DNA of 64,000 nt. It comes from WHSW01 sp963781265. GTDB taxonomy: Bacteria > Actinomycetota > Thermoleophilia > Solirubrobacterales > 70-9. Both the position numbers and the translations under genes were made by a program. Of this stretch, positions 25,485-32,973 are shown piece by piece (position 1 is the stretch's first letter; every line of letters starts with the position of its first letter). The notes below the pieces were generated by a model that ran no database searches, had not been told where the DNA came from, and was given only the letters and a program-made list of their open reading frames with translations. The DNA is taken from positions 62,001 to 126,000 of the forward strand of contig CAWAFH010000003.1 in NCBI GenBank assembly GCA_963781265.1, written 5' to 3'.

Positions 25485-26422
25485 TTGGACACCGCCTGGG
25501 TGACGATCGGGTGCTCGTCGGTGTCCACGCGGCTGGTCTCGCCGCCGAGGGCGACCGCCGCGCCGGCCGTCGCGAGGTGATAGAGGATCAGCACCTGGAC
25601 GATCGCCAGCGACTCGGAGCGGTGCAGCTGGGTGCCGATCGTGAACTCGCCGAGGCGCTCCGAGCGCAGGTGGTTGGCGAAGTGCATCCGGTCCCAGACG
25701 GTCTCCTCGACCTGCGCCGCGGCTGCCGGATCGATGTCGCCGGGGACGTGGACGACGCGTTCGTCCGCGGCCTCGCCGTCCTCGACGCTCAGGCTCGGGC
25801 CCAGATCCGGATGCTTGAGCCCGCCGCGAAGGGTGAGGATCGCATCGAGGTGATCCTGGTCGAAGCGCCGAGTGGGGACGAACGAGACGACGATGTCCGC
25901 GTGGCGCCGCTGTGGCCGGATGAAGAGCTCGGAGTCGGCCTCGCGGCGATCGAGCTCCTCGAGCACCTGATCGGTCGTGTAGCCCCGGCGGGAGCAGTCG
26001 CGCTGCACCTTCCACTCGCGGCGCTGCTCCTCCGGCGGAGCGAGGAAGACGCGCACGTCATAGACGTCGCGCAGGGCCTGGGTGTGGTACCCGAGCAGTC
26101 CCTCGACGACGGTGAACTGGTTCGGCTCGACGTAGTCCGGGGGGCCGAAGGTGCCGTCCTGATGGCGATAGACCGGCTTGAGGATCGCGCGCCCGGCGCG
26201 GACGTGGCCGAGATCCTGCTCCATGATGTCGACGTAGTTGCACTCCGGGTGCAGCGGCGTGATCGCGAGCTCGGCTCGCTGCCGCCGGTCATAGCGGTGA
26301 TAGTCGTCCGCGGCGATATGGGTCACCTGGGCCTCGCCCAAGAGCCGGACGAGGCCGCGGGTGATGGTCGTCTTGCCGGCAGCGGAGTCGCCAACGACCC
26401 CGAGGATGATCGGGCGCGCCAT
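25481..26422 (-). CDS. cbbP: Phosphoribulokinase
   Basis: A 313-residue kinase making ribulose 1,5-bisphosphate, the RuBisCO substrate, from ribulose 5-phosphate and ATP. The Walker A loop is GVVGDSAAGKTTITRG; DDYHRYDRRQR and PEEQRREWKVQRDCSRRGY are PRK substrate-site segments, and VEPNQFTVVEGLLGY carries the catalytic Asp/Glu region. It distinguishes a real Calvin cycle from RuBisCO-like salvage. It lies 12 bp after cbbX and overlaps transketolase by 4 bp. Confidence 0.94.
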   Translation of the reverse strand: MARPIILGVVGDSAAGKTTITRGLVRLLGEAQVTHIAADDYHRYDRRQRAELAITPLHPECNYVDIMEQDLGHVRAGRAILKPVYRHQDGTFGPPDYVEPNQFTVVEGLLGYHTQALRDVYDVRVFLAPPEEQRREWKVQRDCSRRGYTTDQVLEELDRREADSELFIRPQRRHADIVVSFVPTRRFDQDHLDAILTLRGGLKHPDLGPSLSVEDGEAADERVVHVPGDIDPAAAAQVEETVWDRMHFANHLRSERLGEFTIGTQLHRSESLAIVQVLILYHLATAGAAVALGGETSRVDTDEHPIVTQAVSK

Positions 26423-26434
26423 CGAAGCCTTCCC

Positions 26435-27379
26435 TCAGGCGCCGGCCCCGGGGCCGTATCCGGCCGCCTCGATCGGGTTCTCGTCCACAGCCGAGAAGAC
26501 GGAGCTGCTGAGGATGTCGTGGGCGTCGATCGTGACCAGATCGGACCGGGTGAGCGGCTCGGGCCGATCGAACAGGCGGCTGGCTTGGCGCAGGCGTGCA
26601 CGGTCGATCGCGTTGCGGATGCTGCGCGCGTTGGCGAAGCGAGGCTGGGCGATGCGAAGCTCGGCGTAGCGACGCAACGCTCGGCGAGCTTCGGGGCTGA
26701 GCTCATAGGCGCGCTCGGCGAGCATCAGCTCGGCGATCGCCAGTAGCTCGTCGACCTCATAGTCCGGGAAGTCGATGTGGTGGGCGATCCGCGAGCCCAT
26801 GCCCGGGTTCGAGCGAAAGAAGGCCTCCATGCGATCGCGGTATCCCGCGAGCACGACCACCAGCCGCTCGCGCTCGGACTCCATCACCTGCAGCAGCACC
26901 TCGATCGCCTCGGCGCCGTAGTCGCGCTCGTTCTCAGGCCGATGGAGGTAGTAGGCCTCGTCGATGAACAGCACCCCGCCGTAGGCGCGCTTCAGCACCT
27001 CCTTCGTCTTCGGCGCGGTGTGGCCGACGTACTGGCCGACCAGATCGTCGCGGGTCACCGACACCACGGTCGGCTTCTCGACGTAGCCGAGGCGATGGAG
27101 GATGTCGGCCATCCGCAGCGCCACGGTCGTCTTCCCGGTCCCGGGGCTGCCCGTGAAGCACATGTGCAGCGTCGGGCGCACGGTCGCGAGGCCGGCTTCG
27201 TCGCGCAGCCGGTCGATCACGAGCAGCGCCGCGATCTCGCGGATTCGCTCCTTCACCGGCCGCAGTCCGACCAGGTGGCGATCGAGGTCCTCGAGCACGT
27301 CGCGGACCTCGGCGTCTCGAAGCGCCTGGCCGGCTTGCGGGTCGGGCGCCGGCGTCGGGCGGAGCGCGGTCGCCGTCAC
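26435..27379 (-). CDS. cbbX: CbbX, AAA+ activase of red-type RuBisCO
   Basis: A 314-residue AAA+ protein that remodels inhibited red-type RuBisCO by pulling on the large-subunit C-terminus. Walker A is CFTGSPGTGKTTVALRM, Walker B is GVLFIDEAYYLHRP; the N-terminal LDRHLVGLRPVKERIREIA is typical. The GTG at 27379 overlaps the cbbS stop by GTGA. Its presence confirms the red-type (form IC/ID/IE) class of the RuBisCO. Confidence 0.93.
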   Translation of the reverse strand: MTATALRPTPAPDPQAGQALRDAEVRDVLEDLDRHLVGLRPVKERIREIAALLVIDRLRDEAGLATVRPTLHMCFTGSPGTGKTTVALRMADILHRLGYVEKPTVVSVTRDDLVGQYVGHTAPKTKEVLKRAYGGVLFIDEAYYLHRPENERDYGAEAIEVLLQVMESERERLVVVLAGYRDRMEAFFRSNPGMGSRIAHHIDFPDYEVDELLAIAELMLAERAYELSPEARRALRRYAELRIAQPRFANARSIRNAIDRARLRQASRLFDRPEPLTRSDLVTIDAHDILSSSVFSAVDENPIEAAGYGPGAGA

Positions 27380-27834
27380 CCCGAGCTCCCCCGGTCGCCG
27401 TTCGGACTGGCGCCGTACCGGCGACCGGCCGGCGCCTCGGTGGCGTAGGAGTGAAGCTGGTACCGGATCCGGCGATCGGCCTGCTCCTGGCGCTCGAGCC
27501 GGAAGCCGGGCTCGTGCGCCGGCCGCGCGACGATGAACGCGAGCGCCGTCGTCTGGCGCCCCAGGGATGCGTCGTAGCAGACGACCTTCACGTAGCGCTC
27601 GGCCAGGGCCGCGCGCGCCTCGCGCACCGTCCGCATCGCGCTCTCCACTTCGTCCGGGCCGAGGTCGAACTGCGGCTGCGCCCACATCTCCCAGAGCGAG
27701 TTGCGCGGATGCGGGTCGTCGGTGTGCTCGACCATGATCGCCCAGCCGTGAGCGAGGGCGTAGCGGATCTGCGCCTCGATCTGCTCGTCGCTGAGGTCCG
27801 GCAAGAAGGAGAAGGTCCCCTGGGTGATCCGCAT
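27376..27834 (-). CDS. cbbS: RuBisCO small subunit, red type
   Basis: A 152-residue small subunit. The N-terminus MRITQGTFSFLPDLSDEQIEAQ and the segments WAIMVEHTDDPHPRNSLWEMW and RYVKVVCYDAS follow the red-type pattern, with the long C-terminal beta-hairpin extension (RYQLHSYATEAP) that builds the central channel in red-type enzymes. It lies 12 bp after cbbL and overlaps cbbX. Confidence 0.93.
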   Translation of the reverse strand: MRITQGTFSFLPDLSDEQIEAQIRYALAHGWAIMVEHTDDPHPRNSLWEMWAQPQFDLGPDEVESAMRTVREARAALAERYVKVVCYDASLGRQTTALAFIVARPAHEPGFRLERQEQADRRIRYQLHSYATEAPAGRRYGASPNGDRGSSG

Positions 27835-27846
27835 CTCTGAGCCTCC

Positions 27847-29334
27847 TCAGGCCGGCGTCGGGGTGACGATCGCGTCGGGCGTGTCGGTCGACTCGAACTC
27901 GAAGGTGACGTCCTTCCACACCTCGAGCGCGGCGTCGAGCTCCGGGCATCCCCGGGCCGCGTGCGCGAGGATGTCCGGGCCCTCCTGGAAGTAGTCGCGG
28001 CCCTCGTTGCGGGCTTGGATCATCGCCTCGACCGCGACCCGGTTGGCGGTCGCCCCGGCGGCGATCCCCATCGGGTGTCCGATCGTGCCGCCACCGAACT
28101 GCAGCACCACGTCCTCGCCGAGGTAGTGCAGCAGCTGGTGCATCTGCCCGGCGTGGATGCCGCCGGAGGCCACCGGCATCACCGCCGGGAGCGAGGCCCA
28201 ATCCTGGGCGAAGAAGAGGCCAAGCTCGGGGTTGGCCTCATAGCGCCGGGCGCGGCAGACCTCGTAGTAGCCGCGGATGCTGTTCGGGTCCCCCTCGAGC
28301 TTGCCGACCACGGTCCCGGCGTGGATGTGGTCGACGCCGAGCAGCCGACACCACTTGGCGAGCACCCGGAAGGAGACCCCGTGGGTCTTCTGGCGGGTGT
28401 AGGTCCCGTGCCCCGCTCGGTGCAGGTGCAGGATCATCCCGTTCGCGCGGCACCACCTCGACATCGAGGTCATCGCCGTGAAGCCGACGGTGAGGTCGAT
28501 CATCACGATCACGCTGCCGATGTCGCGGGCGAACTCGGCGCGCTCGTACATGTCCTCCATCGTCGCCGCGGTCACGTTCATGTAGTGGCCCTTGACCTCG
28601 CCCGTGGCCGCCGAGGCGCGCATCACGGCCTCGATCGCGAACAGGTACCGGTCGCGCCAGCGCATGAACGGCTGCGAGTTGATGTTCTCGTCGTCCTTGG
28701 TGAAATCCAATCCCCCGCGCAGCGCCTCGTAGACCACGCGGGCGTAGTTCTTGGCCGAGAGCCCAAGCTTCGGCTTCGTCGTCGCTCCGAGCAGCGGCCG
28801 ACCGAACTTGTCGAGGTACTCGCGCTCCATCACGATCCCGTGCGGCGGGCCCTGGAACGTCTTCACGTAATGCGGGGGAATGCGCATGTCCTCGAGTCGC
28901 AGGGCCCGGAGCGCCTTGAACCCGAAGACGTTGCCGATGATCGAGGAGGTCAGATTCGCGATCGAGCCCTCCTCGAACAGATCGATGTCGTACGCGATAT
29001 AGGCCATGTACTGGCCGGGCGTCCCCGGGACCTCGTCGACCCTGTAGGCCTTCGCCTGATAGTGCTCGTGCGGCGTCAGGCGATCCGTCCAGACCACGGT
29101 CCAGGTCGCGGTCGACGATTCTCCCGCGACCGCGGCCGCGGCCTCGATCGCGTCCACGCCCTCCTGGGGCGTGATCCGGAAGGCGCAGAGGATGTCCGTG
29201 TCCTTGGGCTCGTAGTCGGGGTCCCAGTAGCCCATCTCGGCGTAGGGGGTGACGCCGGCGCTCCAGCGGTCGGCGGCGCCGCGCGGTCGCGGGTCAGCCA
29301 GGGTCATCGGCGCCTCCGGGCTCAGGTCGGTCAT
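27847..29334 (-). CDS. cbbL: RuBisCO large subunit, form I red type
   Basis: A 495-residue large subunit, a bona fide carboxylase. Active-site features are all present: GATTKPKLGLS (Lys175 equivalent), the carbamylated lysine in GLDFTKDDENINSQ, HLHRAGHGTYTRQ, the loop 6 lysine in GTVVGKLEGD, and phosphate-binding VASGGIHAGQMH and FGGGTIGHPMG. The sequence character (RWSAGVTPYAEMGYWDPDYE start, CbbX neighbour) is red type. It could belong to the actinobacterial form IE clade described from trace-gas-oxidising soil bacteria; a tree is needed. Confidence 0.96.
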   Translation of the reverse strand: MTDLSPEAPMTLADPRPRGAADRWSAGVTPYAEMGYWDPDYEPKDTDILCAFRITPQEGVDAIEAAAAVAGESSTATWTVVWTDRLTPHEHYQAKAYRVDEVPGTPGQYMAYIAYDIDLFEEGSIANLTSSIIGNVFGFKALRALRLEDMRIPPHYVKTFQGPPHGIVMEREYLDKFGRPLLGATTKPKLGLSAKNYARVVYEALRGGLDFTKDDENINSQPFMRWRDRYLFAIEAVMRASAATGEVKGHYMNVTAATMEDMYERAEFARDIGSVIVMIDLTVGFTAMTSMSRWCRANGMILHLHRAGHGTYTRQKTHGVSFRVLAKWCRLLGVDHIHAGTVVGKLEGDPNSIRGYYEVCRARRYEANPELGLFFAQDWASLPAVMPVASGGIHAGQMHQLLHYLGEDVVLQFGGGTIGHPMGIAAGATANRVAVEAMIQARNEGRDYFQEGPDILAHAARGCPELDAALEVWKDVTFEFESTDTPDAIVTPTPA

Positions 29335-29354
29335 CGGCCGCGGACCCTAGGCGG

Positions 29355-29411
29355 CGGGGATAAAACAAACAACTAATCTTTTGGCCAAATACTTAAGTAA
29401 ATAACTAAGTA
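29355..29411 (-). promoter_or_regulatory. AT-rich island with dyads before cbbL
   Basis: The 77-bp gap between the comB-like stop and cbbL is strikingly AT-rich in a genome near 70 percent GC. It contains TTTGGCCAAA (29380-29389, perfect palindrome) and TACTTA-N10-TAAGTA (29390-29395 and 29406-29411), spaced like a LysR-type site. It probably holds an internal promoter or second CbbR site serving cbbL directly. Confidence 0.5.
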
Positions 29412-30161
29412 TTAGGGGGACCCGACCTCGGCGCGGCGGCCGCGGCCCGAAGCCGCGGCTGCGGCCCGCGGCGCCAGGCTGATCCGCGCGTGGCGCCGCC
29501 GGCCGTCGGTGTGCACGGACTCGACCCGCGGCAGCACCCCGGTCACCGACTCCCGCGCGCACCAGGCGATGTCCTCCCCGAGCCCGGCCGTCCGCAGCGC
29601 TCGCGCGCCGGCGCTCGCCGCCAGCGCCTGGGAGGCGGTCGGGAAGGCGCGCGCGACCGCGAGCGCGACGAGGGCCGAGTCGGACCTGGATCCGGGCAGA
29701 CTCTCGGCGATCCGCCCGGCGACGTAGACGTCCTCGAGCGCGGTGCGCTCATCGGTGCCCGAGCAGAGCAGCTGCACGTCCCCGCTGCCCAGCTCCGCGC
29801 AGACCGCCTCGAGGTTGAGCAACGAGGCGATCAAGACCAGCGGCGAGAGCTCGGCGGCGCGGACCACGGTCGGCGCTCCGTTCGTGGTCGCGAGCACGAG
29901 TTGGGAGGCGCGCGGGGAGATCATCTCGCGGGGAGAGTTGCCGAGCTCGAAGCCCGCCGGGCGCACGCAGCGGCGTTCGCCGGCCAGCACCCTGTCCGGC
30001 CCCGCGAGCGCCCGGGCGCGGGCGACCCCGTCGGCGCAGATCACGGCCGCGTAGCCGGAGTCCAGGGCCTGGACGACGGTCGAGGTCGCCCGCAGGACGT
30101 CGATCACCACCGTCACCGCGGCCGGGCGCGCCGCGTGGCGCGTGAACGCGACATCGATCAT
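29412..30161 (-). CDS. ComB-like (2-phosphosulfolactate phosphatase family) enzyme heading the cbb operon
   Basis: A 249-residue protein of the ComB phosphatase family. Visible family features: VVIDVLRATSTVVQALDSGY at residues 17-36, GERRCVRPAGFELGNSPRE, LVLATTNGAPTV and the late LIASLLNLEAV segment. The founding enzyme removes phosphate from 2-phosphosulfolactate in coenzyme M biosynthesis, but most bacterial members lie outside that pathway. As first gene of a RuBisCO operon it may act on a sugar-phosphate or phosphoglycolate by-product, like CbbY or CbbZ elsewhere. That is inference. ATG 30161 is chosen by homology. Confidence 0.8.
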   Translation of the reverse strand: MIDVAFTRHAARPAAVTVVIDVLRATSTVVQALDSGYAAVICADGVARARALAGPDRVLAGERRCVRPAGFELGNSPREMISPRASQLVLATTNGAPTVVRAAELSPLVLIASLLNLEAVCAELGSGDVQLLCSGTDERTALEDVYVAGRIAESLPGSRSDSALVALAVARAFPTASQALAASAGARALRTAGLGEDIAWCARESVTGVLPRVESVHTDGRRRHARISLAPRAAAAASGRGRRAEVGSP

Positions 30162-30229
30162 CGCAGCGCCGCGGGCCCGGTGGCGAAACTCGCAGCCATC
30201 GGCGCAGCATGGCGTGAGTCGATTTGACG

Positions 30230-30246
30230 GCAAACAAAATGTTTGC
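30230..30246. promoter_or_regulatory. Perfect dyad, probable CbbR operator
   Basis: GCAAACA-AAA-TGTTTGC is a perfect 7+3+7 inverted repeat midway between the divergent comB/cbbL operon and the LysR-type regulator. LysR regulators normally bind such sites in the shared promoter region. On the plus strand a -10-like TATGAT follows at 30268-30273. Confidence 0.65.
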
Positions 30247-30289
30247 TGTGACAATGAGAAGTACGTCTATGATTCGGCCGGCCGTGTCG

Positions 30290-31207
30290 ATGACGATGAC
30301 CCAGCTGCGGAGCTTCCTCGCGGTGGTTCGCGGGGGATCCGTGTCGGCGGCGGCCGACGAGCTGGTGGTGACCCAGCCGTCCGTCTCAGCCGCGGTCCGA
30401 GCCCTCTCGCGCGAGGTCGGCGCCGACCTCCTCGAGCGGGAGGGTCGCGGAGTGCGGCCGACGCCCGCGGGGGCGGCCTTCGCGCCGTTTGCCGCCGACG
30501 TGATCGGCCTGCTGGACGACGGCGGCCGCGCGGCTCGTGAGGCGGCGACCAGCTCCCAGCGCGAGCTTCGCATCGGCGCGGTGACCACCGCCGCCGAGTC
30601 GTTCGTGCCGCCGCTCATGCGAGTGTTCGCCGACGTTAACCCGGACATCGGGCTGACCCTGAGCGTCGGCAACCGCGGCCAGGTCCTGGACATGCTGGCG
30701 AACCATTCGGCCGACGTGGCCTTTGGCGGCCGCCCCCCCGAGGACACGCACATCGTCGCCCGCCCGTTCCTTCCCAACGAAATCGTCCTGATCACCGCGC
30801 TCGACGATCCACTGGCGGACGGCCGTTCCGTCTCGGCGGCCGAGCTCGTCGACCGTACCTGGCTGCTGCGAGAGCAGGAATCCGGAACTCGCACGGTCAA
30901 CGAGGAGTTCCTCTCCATGCACGGGCTCAAGAACGCGCGGGCGCTGACCGTCGGCTCCAATGGGGCGATCCGGCGCGCTGCGCGGGCCGGTCTTGGGATC
31001 TCCTTCGTCTCGCGCGACGCCGTCTCGCTCGAGCTCGAGACCGGACAGCTCGGCGTGATCGCGCTGGATCACGGACCCGCCCCGCGTCAGTGGCAGGTGA
31101 TGCGCTCCTCGACCGGACCGGTGCGCCCGGTGGTCGACGAGTTCATCGAGTTCGCCCTTGCCCCGGCGACGCTCGAGGCCGTGAGCGGCCCAGCGGCGGC
31201 CGCGTAG
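30290..31207 (+). CDS. cbbR: LysR-type regulator, probable CbbR
   Basis: A 305-residue regulator. Residues 1-62 are the winged helix-turn-helix (QLRSFLAVVRGGSVSAAADE, QPSVSAAVRAL); the effector domain begins near residue 90 (LRIGAVTTAAESFVPPLM). Divergent position next to the RuBisCO operon identifies it as CbbR-like. The frame is open from 30224, but that would put the operator dyad and the TATGAT box inside the gene, so ATG 30290 is preferred. CbbR proteins sense metabolites such as RuBP or NADPH. Confidence 0.87.
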   Translation: MTMTQLRSFLAVVRGGSVSAAADELVVTQPSVSAAVRALSREVGADLLEREGRGVRPTPAGAAFAPFAADVIGLLDDGGRAAREAATSSQRELRIGAVTTAAESFVPPLMRVFADVNPDIGLTLSVGNRGQVLDMLANHSADVAFGGRPPEDTHIVARPFLPNEIVLITALDDPLADGRSVSAAELVDRTWLLREQESGTRTVNEEFLSMHGLKNARALTVGSNGAIRRAARAGLGISFVSRDAVSLELETGQLGVIALDHGPAPRQWQVMRSSTGPVRPVVDEFIEFALAPATLEAVSGPAAAA

Positions 31208-31298
31208 TGCGGCGCACCGGTCGGCCGACCGCGGGCGGTGACGGCCGTCCCGGGCAGTCATGAACGCGGGCGGGTCCGCCGCGGCATAGATTGTCCGA

Positions 31299-32948
31299 GT
31301 GAACGCGACCGACACCGCCCGGGTCGGCGCCGAGCGGACGGCCGACTTCCGCTTCGCGCACTGGACCGCGATGCGCCGTGGCGCCCTCGGCGTCTACTTC
31401 ATCGTGCTCGTGGCGTGGAGCGCCTACTACGGGGTCCCCGCCCAGCGCGAGCTCGTGATCGCCTGGGTCTGCGGCGCGCTCGCCTGCGCCTCGCTCGGCC
31501 GCGACCCGCGCCAGATCCGCCAGCTAGTGGTCGATTGGCTGCCGATCGTCCTGGTGTTGAGCGCCTACGACTTCACGCGCGGCGTGGCCGACTCGCTCGG
31601 GATCGGCGTGCACTCGCAGGCGATGATCGACTTCGACCGGTTCGTGTTCGCCGGCGACACGCCGACCCAGTGGCTGCAGTCGAACATCAACCAGCCCGGC
31701 GTCGTCAACGGCTGGGACGTCGCCTTCACGCTCGTCTACACGTCCTACTTCATCGTCCCGTTCGCGCTCGCCGGCGCCCTCTGGATCCGCGATCGCCCCG
31801 CCTTCCTGAGGTTCACCAGGCGCCTCGTCACGCTGGCGCTCGCCGGCCTCGCGACGTACATCGCCTTCCCGGCCGCGCCGCCATGGATGGCGGGCGAGAA
31901 CGGGCTGCTCGACGGGATCCAGCGGACGACCTCGGAGGGGTGGGAGGTGATCGGTGGCGGCACCGCCGGCCTCTTCTCCAAGGGCCAGGCGAGCGTCAAC
32001 CTGGTCGCGGCCGTGCCCTCGCTGCACTCCGCCTTCGCCGCCCTCATCGCGATCTTCCTGTGGGGCCGGGTCCGCCCGATCCTCCGCCCGCTGCTCGTGC
32101 TCTATCCGCTGGCGATGGGGCTGACCCTGATCGCGACCGGCGAGCACTACTTCTTCGACGTCGCGCTCGGCTGGCTCTACGCCGGCGCGGTGATGGCGGC
32201 CTGGGGCTGGTGGGAGCGCCGCCGGGCCACCGCCCATCGCGCCCGGCGACGGCGTTCAGCCGCGCGCGGTGATCACGACCAGGCGGAGCGGAGCGGTCGC
32301 CTCCAGCCGCATGGGGCCGTCGAGGGTCGCCCACGCGCCCGGGCCGAGCGGCGGCGCTGCCTCGTCGCCGAGGCTGAGCTCGCCGGCGAGCACGTAGAGC
32401 CCCGTGCAACCGCCGTCGCCTCCGGCTGCGGTCGCCTCGCCGGCCTCGAGCGCGAGCCGGCTGACGCGGACCTCGTCGAGCTCGACCTCGCCCGCGGTGA
32501 CCATCGCGTCGCTTGCCGGGGGAGGACCCTCCGCCGGCGGGTCCGCCTGGTCGAAGTCGACGCGGCGGCCGTCGCGCAGGCCGCGCATGTAGTCGACGAA
32601 GCCGCAGCCCGGCGCGTGCAGGTTGAGGTAGCGGACGTCGACGTCGGCGGCGTTGCGGAACCCGTGCACGGCCAGCGGCGGCGCGACCGCGAGCGATCCC
32701 GCCGGCGCGGTCATCTCGCCGTCGGCGAGCTTGATCGTCAGCTCGCCGCCGAGCACGTAGAAGAGGTCGGTGTGATCGCGATGAATGTGGCGCCCGGCAC
32801 CGTCGCGGCCGGGGCCGAAGCGCGACCAGGTCGCGTGCAGAGCGTCGCGCTCGCAGAGGATCTCGACCCGCCGGTCCGGCGCATCGCCGATGATCTCGCC
32901 CCCTCCTGGCGGGATCACGGTCGGCGCGGTCATCGGCGGGGAGTTTAG
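31299..32948 (+). CDS. PAP2-superfamily membrane enzyme with anomalous antisense extension
   Basis: The GTG start lies 6 nt after TAGATT (31287-31292), so it is probably leaderless. Residues 1-315 form an integral membrane protein with about six helices and PAP2 motifs AVPSLHSAFA and ATGEHYFFDVALGW (catalytic His residues), of the inositolphosphotransferase/aureobasidin-resistance-like subgroup; it likely acts on lipid phosphates. After about 32235 the frame fails to stop and continues 230 Arg-rich residues fully antisense to the cupin gene. Another frame stops at 32272, just past the cupin stop, so a frameshift near 32220-32260 or a lost stop is likely and the true protein probably ends there. 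Confidence 0.7.
   Translation: MNATDTARVGAERTADFRFAHWTAMRRGALGVYFIVLVAWSAYYGVPAQRELVIAWVCGALACASLGRDPRQIRQLVVDWLPIVLVLSAYDFTRGVADSLGIGVHSQAMIDFDRFVFAGDTPTQWLQSNINQPGVVNGWDVAFTLVYTSYFIVPFALAGALWIRDRPAFLRFTRRLVTLALAGLATYIAFPAAPPWMAGENGLLDGIQRTTSEGWEVIGGGTAGLFSKGQASVNLVAAVPSLHSAFAALIAIFLWGRVRPILRPLLVLYPLAMGLTLIATGEHYFFDVALGWLYAGAVMAAWGWWERRRATAHRARRRRSAARGDHDQAERSGRLQPHGAVEGRPRARAERRRCLVAEAELAGEHVEPRATAVASGCGRLAGLEREPADADLVELDLARGDHRVACRGRTLRRRVRLVEVDAAAVAQAAHVVDEAAARRVQVEVADVDVGGVAEPVHGQRRRDRERSRRRGHLAVGELDRQLAAEHVEEVGVIAMNVAPGTVAAGAEARPGRVQSVALAEDLDPPVRRIADDLAPSWRDHGRRGHRRGV
32256..32933 (-). CDS. Bicupin domain protein
   Basis: A 225-residue protein with a strong N-terminal cupin: GRHIHRDHTDLFYVLGGELTI (motif 1, two His and Glu-like spacing) and PPLAVHGFRN (motif 2 His), so metal binding is likely. 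The C-terminal half (about 145-225) is a second, degenerate cupin without the His set. It may be a small dioxygenase, isomerase or sensor; the substrate is unknown. It diverges from the flavoprotein gene, with 40 bp between the starts. Confidence 0.8.
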   Translation of the reverse strand: MTAPTVIPPGGGEIIGDAPDRRVEILCERDALHATWSRFGPGRDGAGRHIHRDHTDLFYVLGGELTIKLADGEMTAPAGSLAVAPPLAVHGFRNAADVDVRYLNLHAPGCGFVDYMRGLRDGRRVDFDQADPPAEGPPPASDAMVTAGEVELDEVRVSRLALEAGEATAAGGDGGCTGLYVLAGELSLGDEAAPPLGPGAWATLDGPMRLEATAPLRLVVITARG

Positions 32949-32973
32949 GCGGCGCCAGGCTACCCTGACGAGC

